The notes beneath the pieces are model-generated. The model made no database searches. It worked only from the letters and a program-made list of their open reading frames with translations, and was not told the origin of the DNA. This document shows positions 21,001-31,408 of a DNA stretch of 64,000 bases, piece after piece. Source of the DNA: Alnus glutinosa (taxonomy: Eukaryota; Streptophyta; Magnoliopsida; Fagales; Betulaceae). Location: contig NC_084892.1 of assembly GCF_958979055.1 (NCBI RefSeq), forward strand, positions 2,187,501-2,251,500. Reading direction: 5' to 3'. The translations under genes and the position numbers were made by a program. How positions within the stretch are numbered: position 1 is the first letter of the stretch; each line of letters begins with the position of its first letter.

Positions 21001-22575
21001 TTAGTTTTTAGGATGTACATAAGCATAGATGGAAAAAAAGGTCTGCAAAAATGCAAGCACGAAGAGCACCAAGGCAAACAATGCTGAAATCCACAGCCAT
21101 GGCTTGTTAAAATACTCACGCTTGAAGCTCGTCCACTGCCTATTGAGCCTATTCTGATAATACTCGTTAACATTGAAGAACAAGCTCCACAAATTAATGT
21201 AATCAATATCAAAGGTCAAGTCCTTTCCCAAAATGTTGATGAAGCTTGCAGCCTCGACGTCGGTCCCAATGTAATTGTCAATGACATGGCGGTCGCAAAG
21301 GTACTCGACATCCCCGGCAGTGTTCACAAGACAGTCCAAGAGAAGGGCGTAGACCGAAAAGTGCTTGGAACTGTTGTTGTAGAACTGCTCGAATGCGACG
21401 CAGTTCACCAAGAAAGAACACATTAAGTCGTTGAGGATTATATTTGGCATTTCAATCGCACCGCTCCGGAATTCAGCCACCAAGAAGCAGTCTTTACGCG
21501 GATTGACCTTAATCCCCGCACGGCGGAGCTTCGAGACACTGGGAATAGTATCGAATGGTCTGTACCAGTACTCTAGTGGGAATCCTTGATCATCACGATC
21601 CTGAAGCATGGCTTCATGATCGGGTGGAATAAAAATGGACCGAACCAGGTCTAGTAAATGCAAGAAACTCCCGTTGAACCGAGACTTGTCTCCGGAGTAT
21701 TGAATTCCCAGTATCGCTGAAAAAACATTTATGCCGATAAAGGACAAGGGCCGCTCTGTATACCCCCAATACCAGGTCATCTTGGAATGTTGAAATAACC
21801 GTTGCAGAACAAAAGACGGGATCTGATTCTCGAGCAAGAGCAAGTCCCCATATATCTTCAACAATTTTACCCTCCCCATCCGGGCAAGAGGGTGGCTCAC
21901 TTCCCCTAATTCTTCGATTTCCACCAAGTAAAGGAAGCGAAGCAATTCTAAAATAAAACAACCATCAAGAACCATCATTTCGAGGAACTCACTTGTAGTG
22001 AGGTAATTGATGGTTTCGGAATAACACTCTCTGGCTTTCATTTCAAGTGGAACTAAGTTTTCCATGTAGAGCTTTAGATCTTCGGGCCTCTTGAGAAAGT
22101 AGGCGAGGCACTGCCACTTGTGATGCTCCATTATCTGGAGGTGAGCCTTGCCACGGTGGTAGGGCCCGATGGAGACCATCCGGGGCTCGTACGACTTTCC
22201 GTTGATGTTCTTGAACCTCTGCGGAAGCCTGAAGATGCAAGGGTTTTCACCGGCGGCGGGTTCTCTTCGTAATGATGGGGCGATCTGGGAGATCCTGTTT
22301 CTCATCATCGCTAGGTGGCCCTCGTTGACCCCTTCTTGATGATGGCTTTCTATCTCGGACTCGCTTCCTAGCCTTGAGGTGCGTCTGGACAAAAAGTGGT
22401 CTATATTGAGGCCATCGTTGACCACTTCTTGATGATGACTTACTATCGTGGCTTCGCTTCCTGACCTTGAGGGGAGTCTGGGCAGAGAGTGGTCTATATT
22501 GTTGAAGTAGTCTTCTTGGTTTTCATCAAAACTGACTATGTGACTGGCTTCTCCTTGAACAAAATTGCTTCCCAT
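21001..22575 (-). CDS. DUF247 (UPF0481) protein, subgroup A, gene 3
   Basis: 524 residues from the ATG at 22575, giving MGSNFVQGEASHIVSF as in gene 1. An in-frame ATG exists at 22647, but the extra 24 codons have no counterpart in homologues. The DUF247 core starts at about residue 114 (CIFRLPQRFKNINGKSYEP), with LDGCFILELLRF, LLLLENQIPSFVL, LHLLDLVRSIFIPPD and LVNCVAFEQ; a membrane helix (PWLWISALFALVLFVLAFLQ) lies near the C-terminus. The serine-rich extension holds the same 31-residue duplication as gene 1. A stretch of about 137 bases near the 3' end (about 21112-21248) is identical to gene 1 although the rest differs at roughly one base in ten. Role unknown; intact and likely functional. 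Confidence 0.95.
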   Translation of the reverse strand: MGSNFVQGEASHIVSFDENQEDYFNNIDHSLPRLPSRSGSEATIVSHHQEVVNDGLNIDHFLSRRTSRLGSESEIESHHQEGVNEGHLAMMRNRISQIAPSLRREPAAGENPCIFRLPQRFKNINGKSYEPRMVSIGPYHRGKAHLQIMEHHKWQCLAYFLKRPEDLKLYMENLVPLEMKARECYSETINYLTTSEFLEMMVLDGCFILELLRFLYLVEIEELGEVSHPLARMGRVKLLKIYGDLLLLENQIPSFVLQRLFQHSKMTWYWGYTERPLSFIGINVFSAILGIQYSGDKSRFNGSFLHLLDLVRSIFIPPDHEAMLQDRDDQGFPLEYWYRPFDTIPSVSKLRRAGIKVNPRKDCFLVAEFRSGAIEMPNIILNDLMCSFLVNCVAFEQFYNNSSKHFSVYALLLDCLVNTAGDVEYLCDRHVIDNYIGTDVEAASFINILGKDLTFDIDYINLWSLFFNVNEYYQNRLNRQWTSFKREYFNKPWLWISALFALVLFVLAFLQTFFSIYAYVHPKN

Positions 22576-22689
22576 CGCGGAGTTTGGTGTTTTAATTAGA
22601 CTATGAATGGGCGTGAAATGGAAGTTTTCTTGCGAGCAATTTATCAAGTTTCTCTTGGGGTGTGTCTATTGGAGCTGAATATTCATGTA

Positions 22690-22970
22690 CATTGCTCGGA
22701 ACCTCACTCTAATGGTTCCCAGTAATTTACAAGTGACTGAAATTTCAATGAGCTTTCACTCTTTGAATGGAACTTCGACCCTCAAAATGAGATTCCGAGA
22801 AATCACAAGGAGCTTCACCGTTTCATTGGAGTTTTGAGTATCAATGTGGGGTTCCGAGCAATTTACATACCCCTGAAATTACAAGCAGCTTCACCCTTTC
22901 AATGGAATTCTGAGTATCAAAGTGAGATTCCGAGCAATTTACAAAGACACTGAAATTACAAGCAGTAGGC
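22690..22970 (-). repeat. Degenerate ~70 bp repeats upstream of DUF247 gene 3
   Basis: Four imperfect units containing GGTTCCGAG.AATTTACA and GAAATTACAAGCAGCTTCAC lie 115-395 bases before the ATG. They correspond to the repeats at 6370-6660. Confidence 0.75.
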
Positions 22971-24052
22971 TGTATTGGGTCCTCGCGCGGTGTGAAATGA
23001 AACTATTTGACTTTTGCTTTCACAAAATTATCAAGAACGTACAGTTAGGCTGGCCCGCCCCAGCCGAGGGAAATGCCATGTAGCCCAAAGCTTCTTTGAA
23101 GATTTAAGCAACCAGTCTAGCCCTTCGATGAAGATCGACAATTCATTGTAGAGTCGAAGGTACGTTGAAGCATGAAGTATAAGTTAATTTGTTCACAATA
23201 CAATTCCAAGGGCGTAATTGCGCATATAAATTAGAAACTGCCTAATTAAGTCTTTATAATTTCATTCCTGGAATTTTATCTTTTGTTCATTTTTTTTTTT
23301 TTAATCTGAACCATCTTATTTGGGAGAAAAAAAAAAATGGAAGGGCTGCGATTCTTTTTCTTTGGTAGATGGTAGCCACTAATATTAAGGAAAAAAAAAA
23401 AAAAAAAAATCAAATTTAGTCCTTTTTCATGCGATTTCAAATTAATCTTTAGGTTTTTAATTGCGACAATTAAGTCATTCAGCTTTTGTCTGATCTTAAA
23501 TAGATTTCTCTGTTAAGTTGCCAACCAACTGTCCAATTGATGAACGGTATACATGTCAGATTAATCAATTAATTAATGTCATGTGACCCTCATTTAACAT
23601 GTTTGTGCCAATTGAATGTATCATGTGACATAGTTACTTCAAATTACAAAAATACCTTAAATTAAAAACTAAAAATAAAAAAGTTAAAACCAATTATTTT
23701 TTAAAGCAATACGAAGAGCCCTTGCATAATTTCATGTGCCATATGGTACGTATAATTGGCCCATAATGTGTCAAATAATAATTACATGGTATTAATTAAT
23801 TAGTTTGATGTGCCATATCATTATTTGGTTTGTTTTTTAAAAAATAAAATAAAAAGATGAAAAAAATTTGAGGGCAACGGAATTAAATTTGGCCTAAAAA
23901 ACGCATGTGCATGCCACATCATGGAAATTGGTTCCATTTGAACAATATGGGGTAAAACGGATTCTCTCTATTTCAAATGAGAAGCTGGTCATTTACTTTT
24001 AGAGGGGTAAAATTGTCATTTTAATATTTTCAAACATTTTTACCCTTTTAAG
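22971..24052. other. Intergenic between DUF247 genes 3 and 4
   Basis: 22971-23180 continues the flank shared with gene 1 and with 36670-36850. 23180-24052 is AT-rich with A/T runs near 23290, 23330 and 23395; several short palindromic pieces (ATTAATTAATT, CATATGG..CGTA) but no gene recognised. Confidence 0.5.
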
Positions 24053-24413
24053 AGTATCTCCAACATAATAGGTTATGCGTCATTTTTTTATTTTTTTTGT
24101 CTCTAGCAAAATAGACAAATTAAAATTTTTCATTGTAATATAAATAGTGGATAGGCATAAAAACATATTTTTACTATTCACACCAGCTACAAAGAGTTTT
24201 TTTTTTTTTTTTTTTTCTCTCTCTCTTTCCCTTTCCTTCTTTCACACTCTCTCTCTCTCTCTCCCCCAATTTCGCACTCTTTCCCACATAACATTTAAAG
24301 AAGATGATGAGTAGAATAGAAAATTTGTTAAAATGTATATAAAAAAATGAATAGTTAAAATAAAAATTTATAATTTTTCAATAATTATTTTGATTACTCT
24401 TGCTGAAAATGTT
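24053..24413. mobile_element. Small TIR element (GAG(C/T)ATCTCCA family)
   Basis: The left end GAGTATCTCCAACATAATA and the right end, which reads inward as GAACATTTTCAGCAAGAG, are similar to the ends of the element at 31409-32345. The interior has a CT microsatellite at about 24218-24265. No coding capacity. Confidence 0.5.
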
Positions 24414-24777
24414 CCCCGACTCCTAATGAAACAGGGAGGATAATTCTCTCTTTTTTTGCTAATGATTGGTAATTTAAGCGTGTTGGGTATGACTGAGGAC
24501 ATGATTAATGGGAACAATTTCTAAATGAGTGGAAGTTAATTAACAAAGATTAAGTGTAATTAATAATAATCATTAAAAAAAACACAAACGCACACACCAC
24601 ACACTCTCTTGTGATCTGATCGTAATTTGATGCAATCGAAGAAGCCCCCAACGGGACCTAGCAGTGATCTTGCTTGATTAAAATTAAGAATAAAAAATGG
24701 AAAAGAAAAAGAAGGCCCATTGATATTTGGGATGCACATAATTAAGCGACAATGGTGCAGATTGAACAGTAGAAGGT
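24414..24777 (-). other. 3' flank of DUF247 gene 4 with a duplicated coding tail
   Basis: 24608-24650 has the AATTTGATGCAATCGAAGAAGC motif shared by the 3' flanks of the array. 24725-24777 is a decayed duplicate of the gene's own last codons: read on the minus strand it contains AGACCTTCTACTGTTCAATC and GTGCATCCCAAA, echoing RPSTV and VHPK. The same duplicate follows the decayed gene at 56286-57661. Confidence 0.6.
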
Positions 24778-26136
24778 CTATTTTTTGGGATGTACATAGC
24801 CGATGATGGTGTAGAAGGTCTGCGCAAACGTAAGTAGTAAGAGCAAAATGGCAGCACACGCCGAGATGAACCACCAGCGCGTGTTACAATATCTTCGCCT
24901 GAGGCTCGCCCAGTTTACACAGAAGTTATTCCGATAATGCTTGTCCACATCATTGAACAGCTTGGACAAATAAAAGTCACGGATATCAAAGGTCACGTCC
25001 TTGCCCAGACTATTGATGAAGCGTGCAACTTTGTCGTCGTCCGCTAGGTGATTGTCGATAACATTGTGCTCGCGAAGGTATTGGACGTCCGAGGAGGTGT
25101 TCACAAGGCAGTCCAAGAAAGTGGCGTAAACCGTGACGTGCTTGGGGCAGCTCTTGTGGCACTGCTCGAACGCCACACAGTTCAGCAAGAGATATCTCAT
25201 GAAGTCGTTGATGGTTATGCTGGGCATCTCAACCACACCGCGCTTGAATTTTACAGCCAAGAAGCTCTCCGCCTTGCCCGGTCGGACCCTAATCCCTGAA
25301 CGGCGGAGCTGCGAGATGCAGGGAATAGATTGGATCTGTTTGTTTTCGTCTCTCTGTGGCGGCTTTTGATGGCATGGGATTAGACTAGACCGAACCAAGT
25401 CCAGCAAATGCAAAGGAGGATTCTTGGGATTGCCGTACAACTCTATGACTTCGTTTGGTCTGCTCATAACATTGTTAAAGAATCGTAAAGCAAGCAAGGA
25501 CAAGGACGGATCGTCAGGCATCTTAGATATATCAAATAACTCTTGCAGAACAAAAAAAGGGATCTGATTCTGAAGGAGGATCAAGTCCACGTAGAAATAC
25601 GGCAATCTCCACTTCAGGGATGCGGGAGGTTCGTCCGCCTTTAGCGGTCCCAAGCGCGGATCCTGAAACATGTAAAACAATTCTAATATGAAAGAAGCAT
25701 CAAGAACCATCATTTCGAGGAAGTCACCGTCACCGGGCGGCCTGAAATCTTGGATCATCTCTTCAGGATAACACTCCCTTGCTTTTGTTTCACACGGGCG
25801 TAGCCTGTCCAAGTAGTCCTGTAAGCCTTTGACTCGGTTCCTTTTCAGCAAGAAGCCGAGGCACTGATACTTGCAGTCACTGTAAAGCTTTAGATCTGTG
25901 TCATAGTAGTATTTGGGCCCGATGGAGACGATGCGGGGCCTGTAGGAGCTGCCGTTGTTGTCCTTGAACCTTAAGGGGACTTCGTAGATGCAACGACTGC
26001 TCATGGCGCCGGGATTGCTTTCTAACCCCTTGGTGCATCTCTCGATTTCCTCTTTCATGTCGCGGGCGAGCTCCTCCGTGTTGACCTCCGGAATACTGAC
26101 AACGTGGTTGCCTTGTTGTTTAAATTCGCTTTCCAT
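24778..26136 (-). CDS. DUF247 (UPF0481) protein, subgroup B, gene 4
   Basis: 452 residues, complete, start at 26136 (MESEFKQQGNHVVSIPEV). The DUF247 core runs from about residue 49 (CIYEVPLRFKDNNGSSYRP, then VSIGP) through VLDASFILELFY, LILLQNQIPFFVLQELF, LHLLDLVRSSLIP, CISQLRRSGI and LLNCVAFEQCH, to a C-terminal membrane helix at about 421-442 and the tail GYVHPKK. It differs from subgroups A and C in several signature places (YEVP for FR(L/V)P, DAS for DGC, LQNQ for LENQ). It has no serine-rich extension. The closest relative in the window is the decayed copy at 56286-57661. Function unknown. Confidence 0.95.
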   Translation of the reverse strand: MESEFKQQGNHVVSIPEVNTEELARDMKEEIERCTKGLESNPGAMSSRCIYEVPLRFKDNNGSSYRPRIVSIGPKYYYDTDLKLYSDCKYQCLGFLLKRNRVKGLQDYLDRLRPCETKARECYPEEMIQDFRPPGDGDFLEMMVLDASFILELFYMFQDPRLGPLKADEPPASLKWRLPYFYVDLILLQNQIPFFVLQELFDISKMPDDPSLSLLALRFFNNVMSRPNEVIELYGNPKNPPLHLLDLVRSSLIPCHQKPPQRDENKQIQSIPCISQLRRSGIRVRPGKAESFLAVKFKRGVVEMPSITINDFMRYLLLNCVAFEQCHKSCPKHVTVYATFLDCLVNTSSDVQYLREHNVIDNHLADDDKVARFINSLGKDVTFDIRDFYLSKLFNDVDKHYRNNFCVNWASLRRRYCNTRWWFISACAAILLLLLTFAQTFYTIIGYVHPKK

Positions 26137-27605
26137 GGTTGATTTTGGCGTTTTAGAGTAGTAAAGAGAACGAGACAGTTCTTAATTTTGTGAATAGATA
26201 GTGTTGGAGATGGGGTAGAGTCCTTGTCTATCACTGAGTCTTTAATAAGTACTACTATGGGGGGGTGAAGTTGCAGCAGACGGGAAAATGTTGCGGTTGG
26301 GGAACATTAATTTAAACCTTAAATGACGACGATATTTTATTCGACTTCATAGGTGGTGCAAAACTAAAGTCAAACGTTTCTACTAGGTAAGTTTCGTCGC
26401 CTAGCTAGGGAACAAAAAATAAATAAATAAAAAAAGACTTCCACTAATGTGAATCCCCAGACCCAGGGGCTCAGGCCCCAAAGCCAAAGGTTTTTTCTTA
26501 AAATAAATAAATAAATTGAATTAAAATTTATTCTTAATTTTTTTTTTTTTTATATTAAATTTTTGGTTTTGACCCTTCAAATTTTTTTTTTTATTTTAGT
26601 CATACATTCTCCTCATGGCCATGTGACTTAAATACGGAACAAAATCATTTTTTCAAATTTACGTGTAGTCATATATGTAACAGAATTAACACATAAATCA
26701 TTTTTTTTTTCACATTTTATAGGAGGAAAATAATTAAGTTTAATTTCTTTCCTCTCTAGTTTCCCTCCCCCCATTAATTCCAGAAGCCCAACTCTCCTGT
26801 CCACCACATACACTACGGCCGCAACAAACAGCACATCAATGGCTCAAAAAAATTTCGATATATAAGTTGCATAACAATTTCAATGGATGATGGATCCAAA
26901 CCCCAAACACGTACCCTTCATCCCTCCATAGGGCCCTTCATATATCCCTCCATAGGGCAATCTATTGTGGTTCAATTCTGTATATGAAAACAACATATAT
27001 ATGCAAATGTTCTTGTTGGCTTTGTGATGCAATTTGTGAAATTTAGATCAGATCTAGAGAGAGAGACTTAATTAATTAAACTCAAAACTTTTAAAGAATA
27101 AAAACCAATTTATATAAACCAAAAACATAGTTAAATTGTGAATAAAAAAATTGCTAAGAAATACTACACGAGAACCTAACCCGAGGTCCAGTGCGTGTGT
27201 AAAACGAAAACCAAATAAATAAATAAATATTGAAGGGAAGGAATATAATAAAAGTATATAGACAAAACAATGGTCACTGGTTAGTCTTAACACGGTTCAG
27301 AACGTGAACTCGAACAGCTAGAAATTATCAAGGAGACTCGAAAATTTTATGTCGATCATATCAAAGCCAGTCCGTAGAAAAATTCACCTAAAGAAAATGA
27401 GTCTATCCTCTCGATCTGTGGGACTTCCACGGTGGTCGGTGGTTGAAATAAAAACAAATCCTTTTAGCTGTGAATTCAAACAAATGTAGTAGTTGTGAAT
27501 TTAAACAAATGTGGGCCATGTGGCAGGTAAGGATATATATCCTAAGGTGGAGTAGTATCTGATCAAAGCTCATAAATATATATATTGGTAATAAATTAAT
27601 GACAG
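26137..27605. other. Intergenic between DUF247 genes 4 and 5
   Basis: 26455-26600 resembles the hAT-type MITE at 33145-33342 (GGGCTCAGGCCCCAAAGCCA, AAGGTTTTT) in eroded form. Around 27240-27275 GGAATATAATAAAAGTATA plus ACAAAACAATGG matches the upstream side of DUF247 gene 2 (about 11725-11755), an orphan 5' flank. No gene seen. Confidence 0.5.
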
Positions 27606-27825
27606 AAATTTCATACAAATCGATTTGTAAATCTATATATAAGATTGATATGTCTCTTAGTATATGAGAAATACATATTATTTAAAAGGTATATACTTCT
27701 TACATACTTTTTTAATAGTATTAATAAAAAAATATTTACTTCTTATATATTTAAATGACATATGTCTATTTTATACGTGGCTTGTAAACCAATTTAAAGA
27801 AAATTTCAATCCATAAATTAATATA
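27606..27825. mobile_element. MITE (GAAATTT..ACAAA family)
   Basis: About 220 bp with inverted ends (GAAATTTCATACAAATCGATTTG and, at the right, GTAAACCAATTTAAAGAAAATTTC) and an AT-rich centre with ATTGATATGTCTCTTA... and GACATATGTCTATTTTATA. Related to 18513-19690 and 29158-29378. Confidence 0.65.
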
Positions 27826-28751
27826 CAATTTTGGCAAACTGAAGTTCAAGAGAGAGACCATGCAATCAAAGAAGTTCAGTCACGACTCGCGAGAGGGGTA
27901 GCTAGCTAGCTACGATATATATCGATCAGAGTTAGATCAGATTTTGAGTTTCAGCTCTGGCTTAATAATTTATTTCACATTTTAATTAGATGATGACCTA
28001 AATTTTACTTGTCTCTTTTTTATAACTCCGACGAATTCAATCATATTTTCGTACTCCAAATATTTTTTGCCGCATTTATTCAATAAAATTCAACTAATTT
28101 CTCAAAACATATAATATTAAACTATGAATTGTATATCATTATAGAATTTGATTTGGTGGATTCAAGTAAACAATTCCTTTGATCCAAGAATAAACCGAAT
28201 TTTAAGGATTTGAAATATTTAGACCCAAAATTGAACTACTATATACCATGAACTGCACTAAACTAAATCAACACAAATTGATTGGTTTAATTTGACTCAG
28301 ATATTCTGATACTCAATAACAATATAATAGTGCACCCCTAGTGCGTAGTACTATCACAAGTTTACAAATTAAAGTTCTAACGACCATCTTATTTACAGTT
28401 GATAATTTTTTATATAATCTGCAAATTCGACATAAATTTACTCAAAATTAGTGATTTAGAGTTGAGAGGTCTGGCTCGTTTAATTAAGTGGGTCGGTTTA
28501 TAGTTGATTTAATATAATCTTATACATATGTCTTGACACGACTTGAAGACGATACGCAACATTAAAGGCTAACAATTTTTTATATGACCTATGAACCCCA
28601 TGCGAACCCAATACGAAATTAACCAATTATGATTGAGAAGTCTGACTCGTTTAATTAAATGAATTAAGTAACGATTAGCATATATAATCTTATACCAATA
28701 TTTCGATACAACTGAACCCGACATAAGAAAATTACCAACCTTACCTACCCT

Positions 28752-28925
28752 TATCGAGATATGATACGTTTACAACTTTTGTATAACTCTAACAATTTTT
28801 TTTAAAATCAACTATTAGATATGTAGGACTCACGTGTAGAAAAATAGATCTAATGGTTAGTTTAAAAAAAAGTTGATGGAGTTATACAAGAATTGAGTCA
28901 AGAGTTGTACAATAATTATTTTTCT
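28752..28925. mobile_element. MITE (ACAACTTTTGTATAACTC family), intact copy
   Basis: About 170 bp, palindromic: ACAACTTTTGTATAACTC near the left and GAGTTATACAAGAATTGAGT near the right, with TCAACTATTAGATATGTAGG and ATCTAATGGTTAG facing inside. It is missing from the paralogous copy A. The copy split by a LINE is at 19725-20840. Confidence 0.75.
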
Positions 28926-29157
28926 CACCCTTATTCGCAAGAAAAAGGTACCATCACATAACCTTTTTCTTGTGCAACAATTTTCTCTCTTTTTTTATTT
29001 ATTTTATCAATATGTCCAGTAATGCTATTCTGTCTTTTAAAATGTCAATTTTTAAATTTATTATTAAATTTTAATCAAATAATAATTTTAAAAGGTGAAA
29101 TAACATTTGAAAAAAATACAAATCTCTTTATAACATTCGACTATGTCACATTACCTG

Positions 29158-29378
29158 ATGAACAGAAATTTCTTACAAACTAATTTGTAGGAAATTTTCT
29201 ACAACCCATATATAAAAGTGACATGTGTCTTTTAAGCATGTGAGAATCACATATTTTTTTATTAATGTTATTAAAACATGTAAAAAATACATATCATTAA
29301 AAAAACATGTAATTCTTACATGCTTAAAAAAACTTATGTTATTTTTATATAAGTGTCCATACAAATGTACCTCTACCG
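29158..29378. mobile_element. MITE (GAAATTT..ACAAA family)
   Basis: The paralogous copy A reads directly from TCACATTACTTG to CCGCGTTTGAT, whereas here about 220 bp of AT-rich sequence with GAAATTTCTTACAAACTAAT at the left intervenes. Confidence 0.7.
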
Positions 29379-29890
29379 CGTTTGATACGGCAATTTGTCC
29401 ACCTCGCTAATTGAATGTCTGGTTGTAAAAATTTGAATATTAGATAGCCTCGCTAATTGATCGTAAAGTGATTGTGATTTGATGCAATCGTAGAAGAAGC
29501 AACGTGGCCATATCATGTGGTCTCGTTGAATGTTTGGTACTTTTTTTTTTTTGTTTTTTTTGAAGGGTTGAATGTTTGGTACTTATGACTGAAGGATGGG
29601 GGCCAACTTGGCCAATTGAAAACGAAATCTTTTTACGTTGGGAGTCCCATAACTTTTTGAAATAACAAAAGTGTCATTGAGGAATCAATAAGTCACATCT
29701 GCGTCCACGAATTAGACTTCCCTGTTTTACATTACAAGAACTCGATCACTTGAGAAAACATTACAAGAACTCAGAACTCACAACAAACTCCGAGAACTTT
29801 TACACTCTTCGAACATCCATGATCCTCTTAACACTAGCTATTACCAAAAAGTTTTTATCCTGTGGAGGGGAGCAGCCGGAACAGGAGGGA

Positions 29891-31240
29891 TTAGGGCTTA
29901 GGTCTCACATAAGCATAGATGGCGTAGAAGGTCTGCAAAAACGAAAGCACCAAGAGCACAAGCGCAGCCACCGCCGAAATGAACGACCATGTCGTTCGAA
30001 AATATGTATACTTGAAGCTGGCATACTGCACATGCCAACTGCTCCCGTAATATTCGTGCACGTCATTGAACAATTTGGACAAATAACAGAGATTAATATC
30101 AAACGCCACGTCCTTACCCAAATTGTTGATGAAGTGTGCAAGCTCGGCGTCGTTGCCAAATTTATTCTCAATGATGTTGCAGTCGCTAAGGTACTCGACG
30201 TCCTTGGCGGTGTTCACAAGGCAGTCCAAGAAAGTAGCGTAAGTGGTAACGTGCTTGGAGGCGCTGTTGTGGCACTGCTCGAACGCCACACAGTTCAGCA
30301 AGAAGGAGCTCATGAAATCGTCGATGGTTATCCTCGGCATCTCAATCACACCGTGCCTGAATTTCACCACCATGAAGCTCTCCGCCTCTCCCGGTTTGAG
30401 CTCAATCCCCGCACGTTGGAGCTTCGAGAAGCAGTGAATAATATGGGTCGGTGTGTTGCCATCTTGTGGCGGCGATTCTTCATTGCGTGGGATAAAACTT
30501 GACCGAACCAAGTCAAGCAAATGCAAGCCCTTGGGATTGTGGCACGTCTCTATGACTGGGTCGGGTCTTCTCATTATGTTGTTGAAAAATCGCATAGCGA
30601 GCAAGGACAGGGACGGACCGGACTCCTCGTCAGGCGTTTTGGAAGTTTCAAACAACCGTTCGAGAACAAAGAACGGGATCTGATTCTCGAGCCGGAGAAA
30701 GTCCCTGTAGAAAAACGGTAATATCCACCCCATAGTCAGGAGAGGGTCTTCATCCTCGAACAGTTTCGTATTGTCCATCTTGCGAAACAATTCAAGTAAA
30801 AAACAACCATCAAGAACCATCATTTCGAGGAACTCATCGGTGCCGAGGTGGATGGTTTCTGAATAACACTCTCTGGCATCCTTTTCCAGTGGGTGTACGC
30901 TTTTCAAGTAATCCTCTAAGGTTTTACCTGTGGTTTCCTTCGTCCTGGAGAGGAAGGAACGGAGGTACCGCCACTTGTGTTCCTCCATCATTTGGAGGTT
31001 AGGCTTCCCGTGGTGGTAGGGTCCGATGGAGACTATGCGGGGCTGGTACGACTTGCCGTTGATGTCGATTAGGCTCTGGGGGACTCTGAATATGCAACAA
31101 GTGCTTCTTCCAGCGGCTATGCTTAGTAATTTCGGGGTTGTCTCGGAGATCCTCTTTTCCATCTGGGCTATGTGCTCCTTGTCGACCTCCCAAATCGTGA
31201 CGGCGTGGCTGGCTTCTTGATCTCCCGAGTTGCTTCCCAT
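29891..31240 (-). CDS. DUF247 (UPF0481) protein, subgroup C, gene 5
   Basis: 449 residues, complete, start at 31240 (MGSNSGDQEASHAVTIWEVD). The core includes CCIFRVPQSLIDINGKSYQP, VSIGPYHHGKPNLQMMEEHK, LEMMVLDGCFLLELFRK, LRLENQIPFFVLERLFE, GLHLLDLVRSSFIPR, CFSKLQRAGIEL, LLNCVAFEQCH and LDCLVNTAKDVEYL. A single membrane helix lies at about 418-438 with a tail ending RPKP. It is very close to the genes at 44974 and 50671, so the three are recent duplicates. No signal peptide is seen; the protein is probably tail-anchored or peripheral with its bulk in the cytosol (inference). Confidence 0.95.
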   Translation of the reverse strand: MGSNSGDQEASHAVTIWEVDKEHIAQMEKRISETTPKLLSIAAGRSTCCIFRVPQSLIDINGKSYQPRIVSIGPYHHGKPNLQMMEEHKWRYLRSFLSRTKETTGKTLEDYLKSVHPLEKDARECYSETIHLGTDEFLEMMVLDGCFLLELFRKMDNTKLFEDEDPLLTMGWILPFFYRDFLRLENQIPFFVLERLFETSKTPDEESGPSLSLLAMRFFNNIMRRPDPVIETCHNPKGLHLLDLVRSSFIPRNEESPPQDGNTPTHIIHCFSKLQRAGIELKPGEAESFMVVKFRHGVIEMPRITIDDFMSSFLLNCVAFEQCHNSASKHVTTYATFLDCLVNTAKDVEYLSDCNIIENKFGNDAELAHFINNLGKDVAFDINLCYLSKLFNDVHEYYGSSWHVQYASFKYTYFRTTWSFISAVAALVLLVLSFLQTFYAIYAYVRPKP

Positions 31241-31408
31241 CGTAGATTTTTGAGCGCTAGACTATGGTTGTGGCGTTGAATTGAAGCTGGTTTATGGCCC
31301 ACGGAAGTTTTAGGAAGACATGGGTAGGAGTCTGGTGTTGAGGGAAATATCTTAGGATTGGCTGAAGTTTCTTCTCCCTCGTGAAAATTTTGTTTTGGTT
31401 TGGCATAC
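31241..31408 (-). other. 5' flank of DUF247 gene 5
   Basis: Shares TTGAAGCTGGTTTA, GGAAGTTTTAGGA.GACAT and GAAGTTTCTTCTCCC plus TGAAAATTT.GTTTTGG with the upstream side of the gene at 50671-52011 and, split by an insertion, that of the gene at 44974-46326. No clear TATA box found. Confidence 0.6.

Larger units (their letters stand above)
27832..29890 (-). repeat. Duplicated downstream flank, copy B (gene 5), with two MITE insertions
   Basis: Aligns with copy A (7853-9390) along its length. Two insertions are absent from copy A: about 28752-28925 and about 29158-29378. 29440-29760 carries the TTTGATGCAATCGTAGAAG motif and the CTTTTTACGTTG..GTCCCATAACT stretch shared by the subgroup C loci. 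No gene. Confidence 0.8.
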
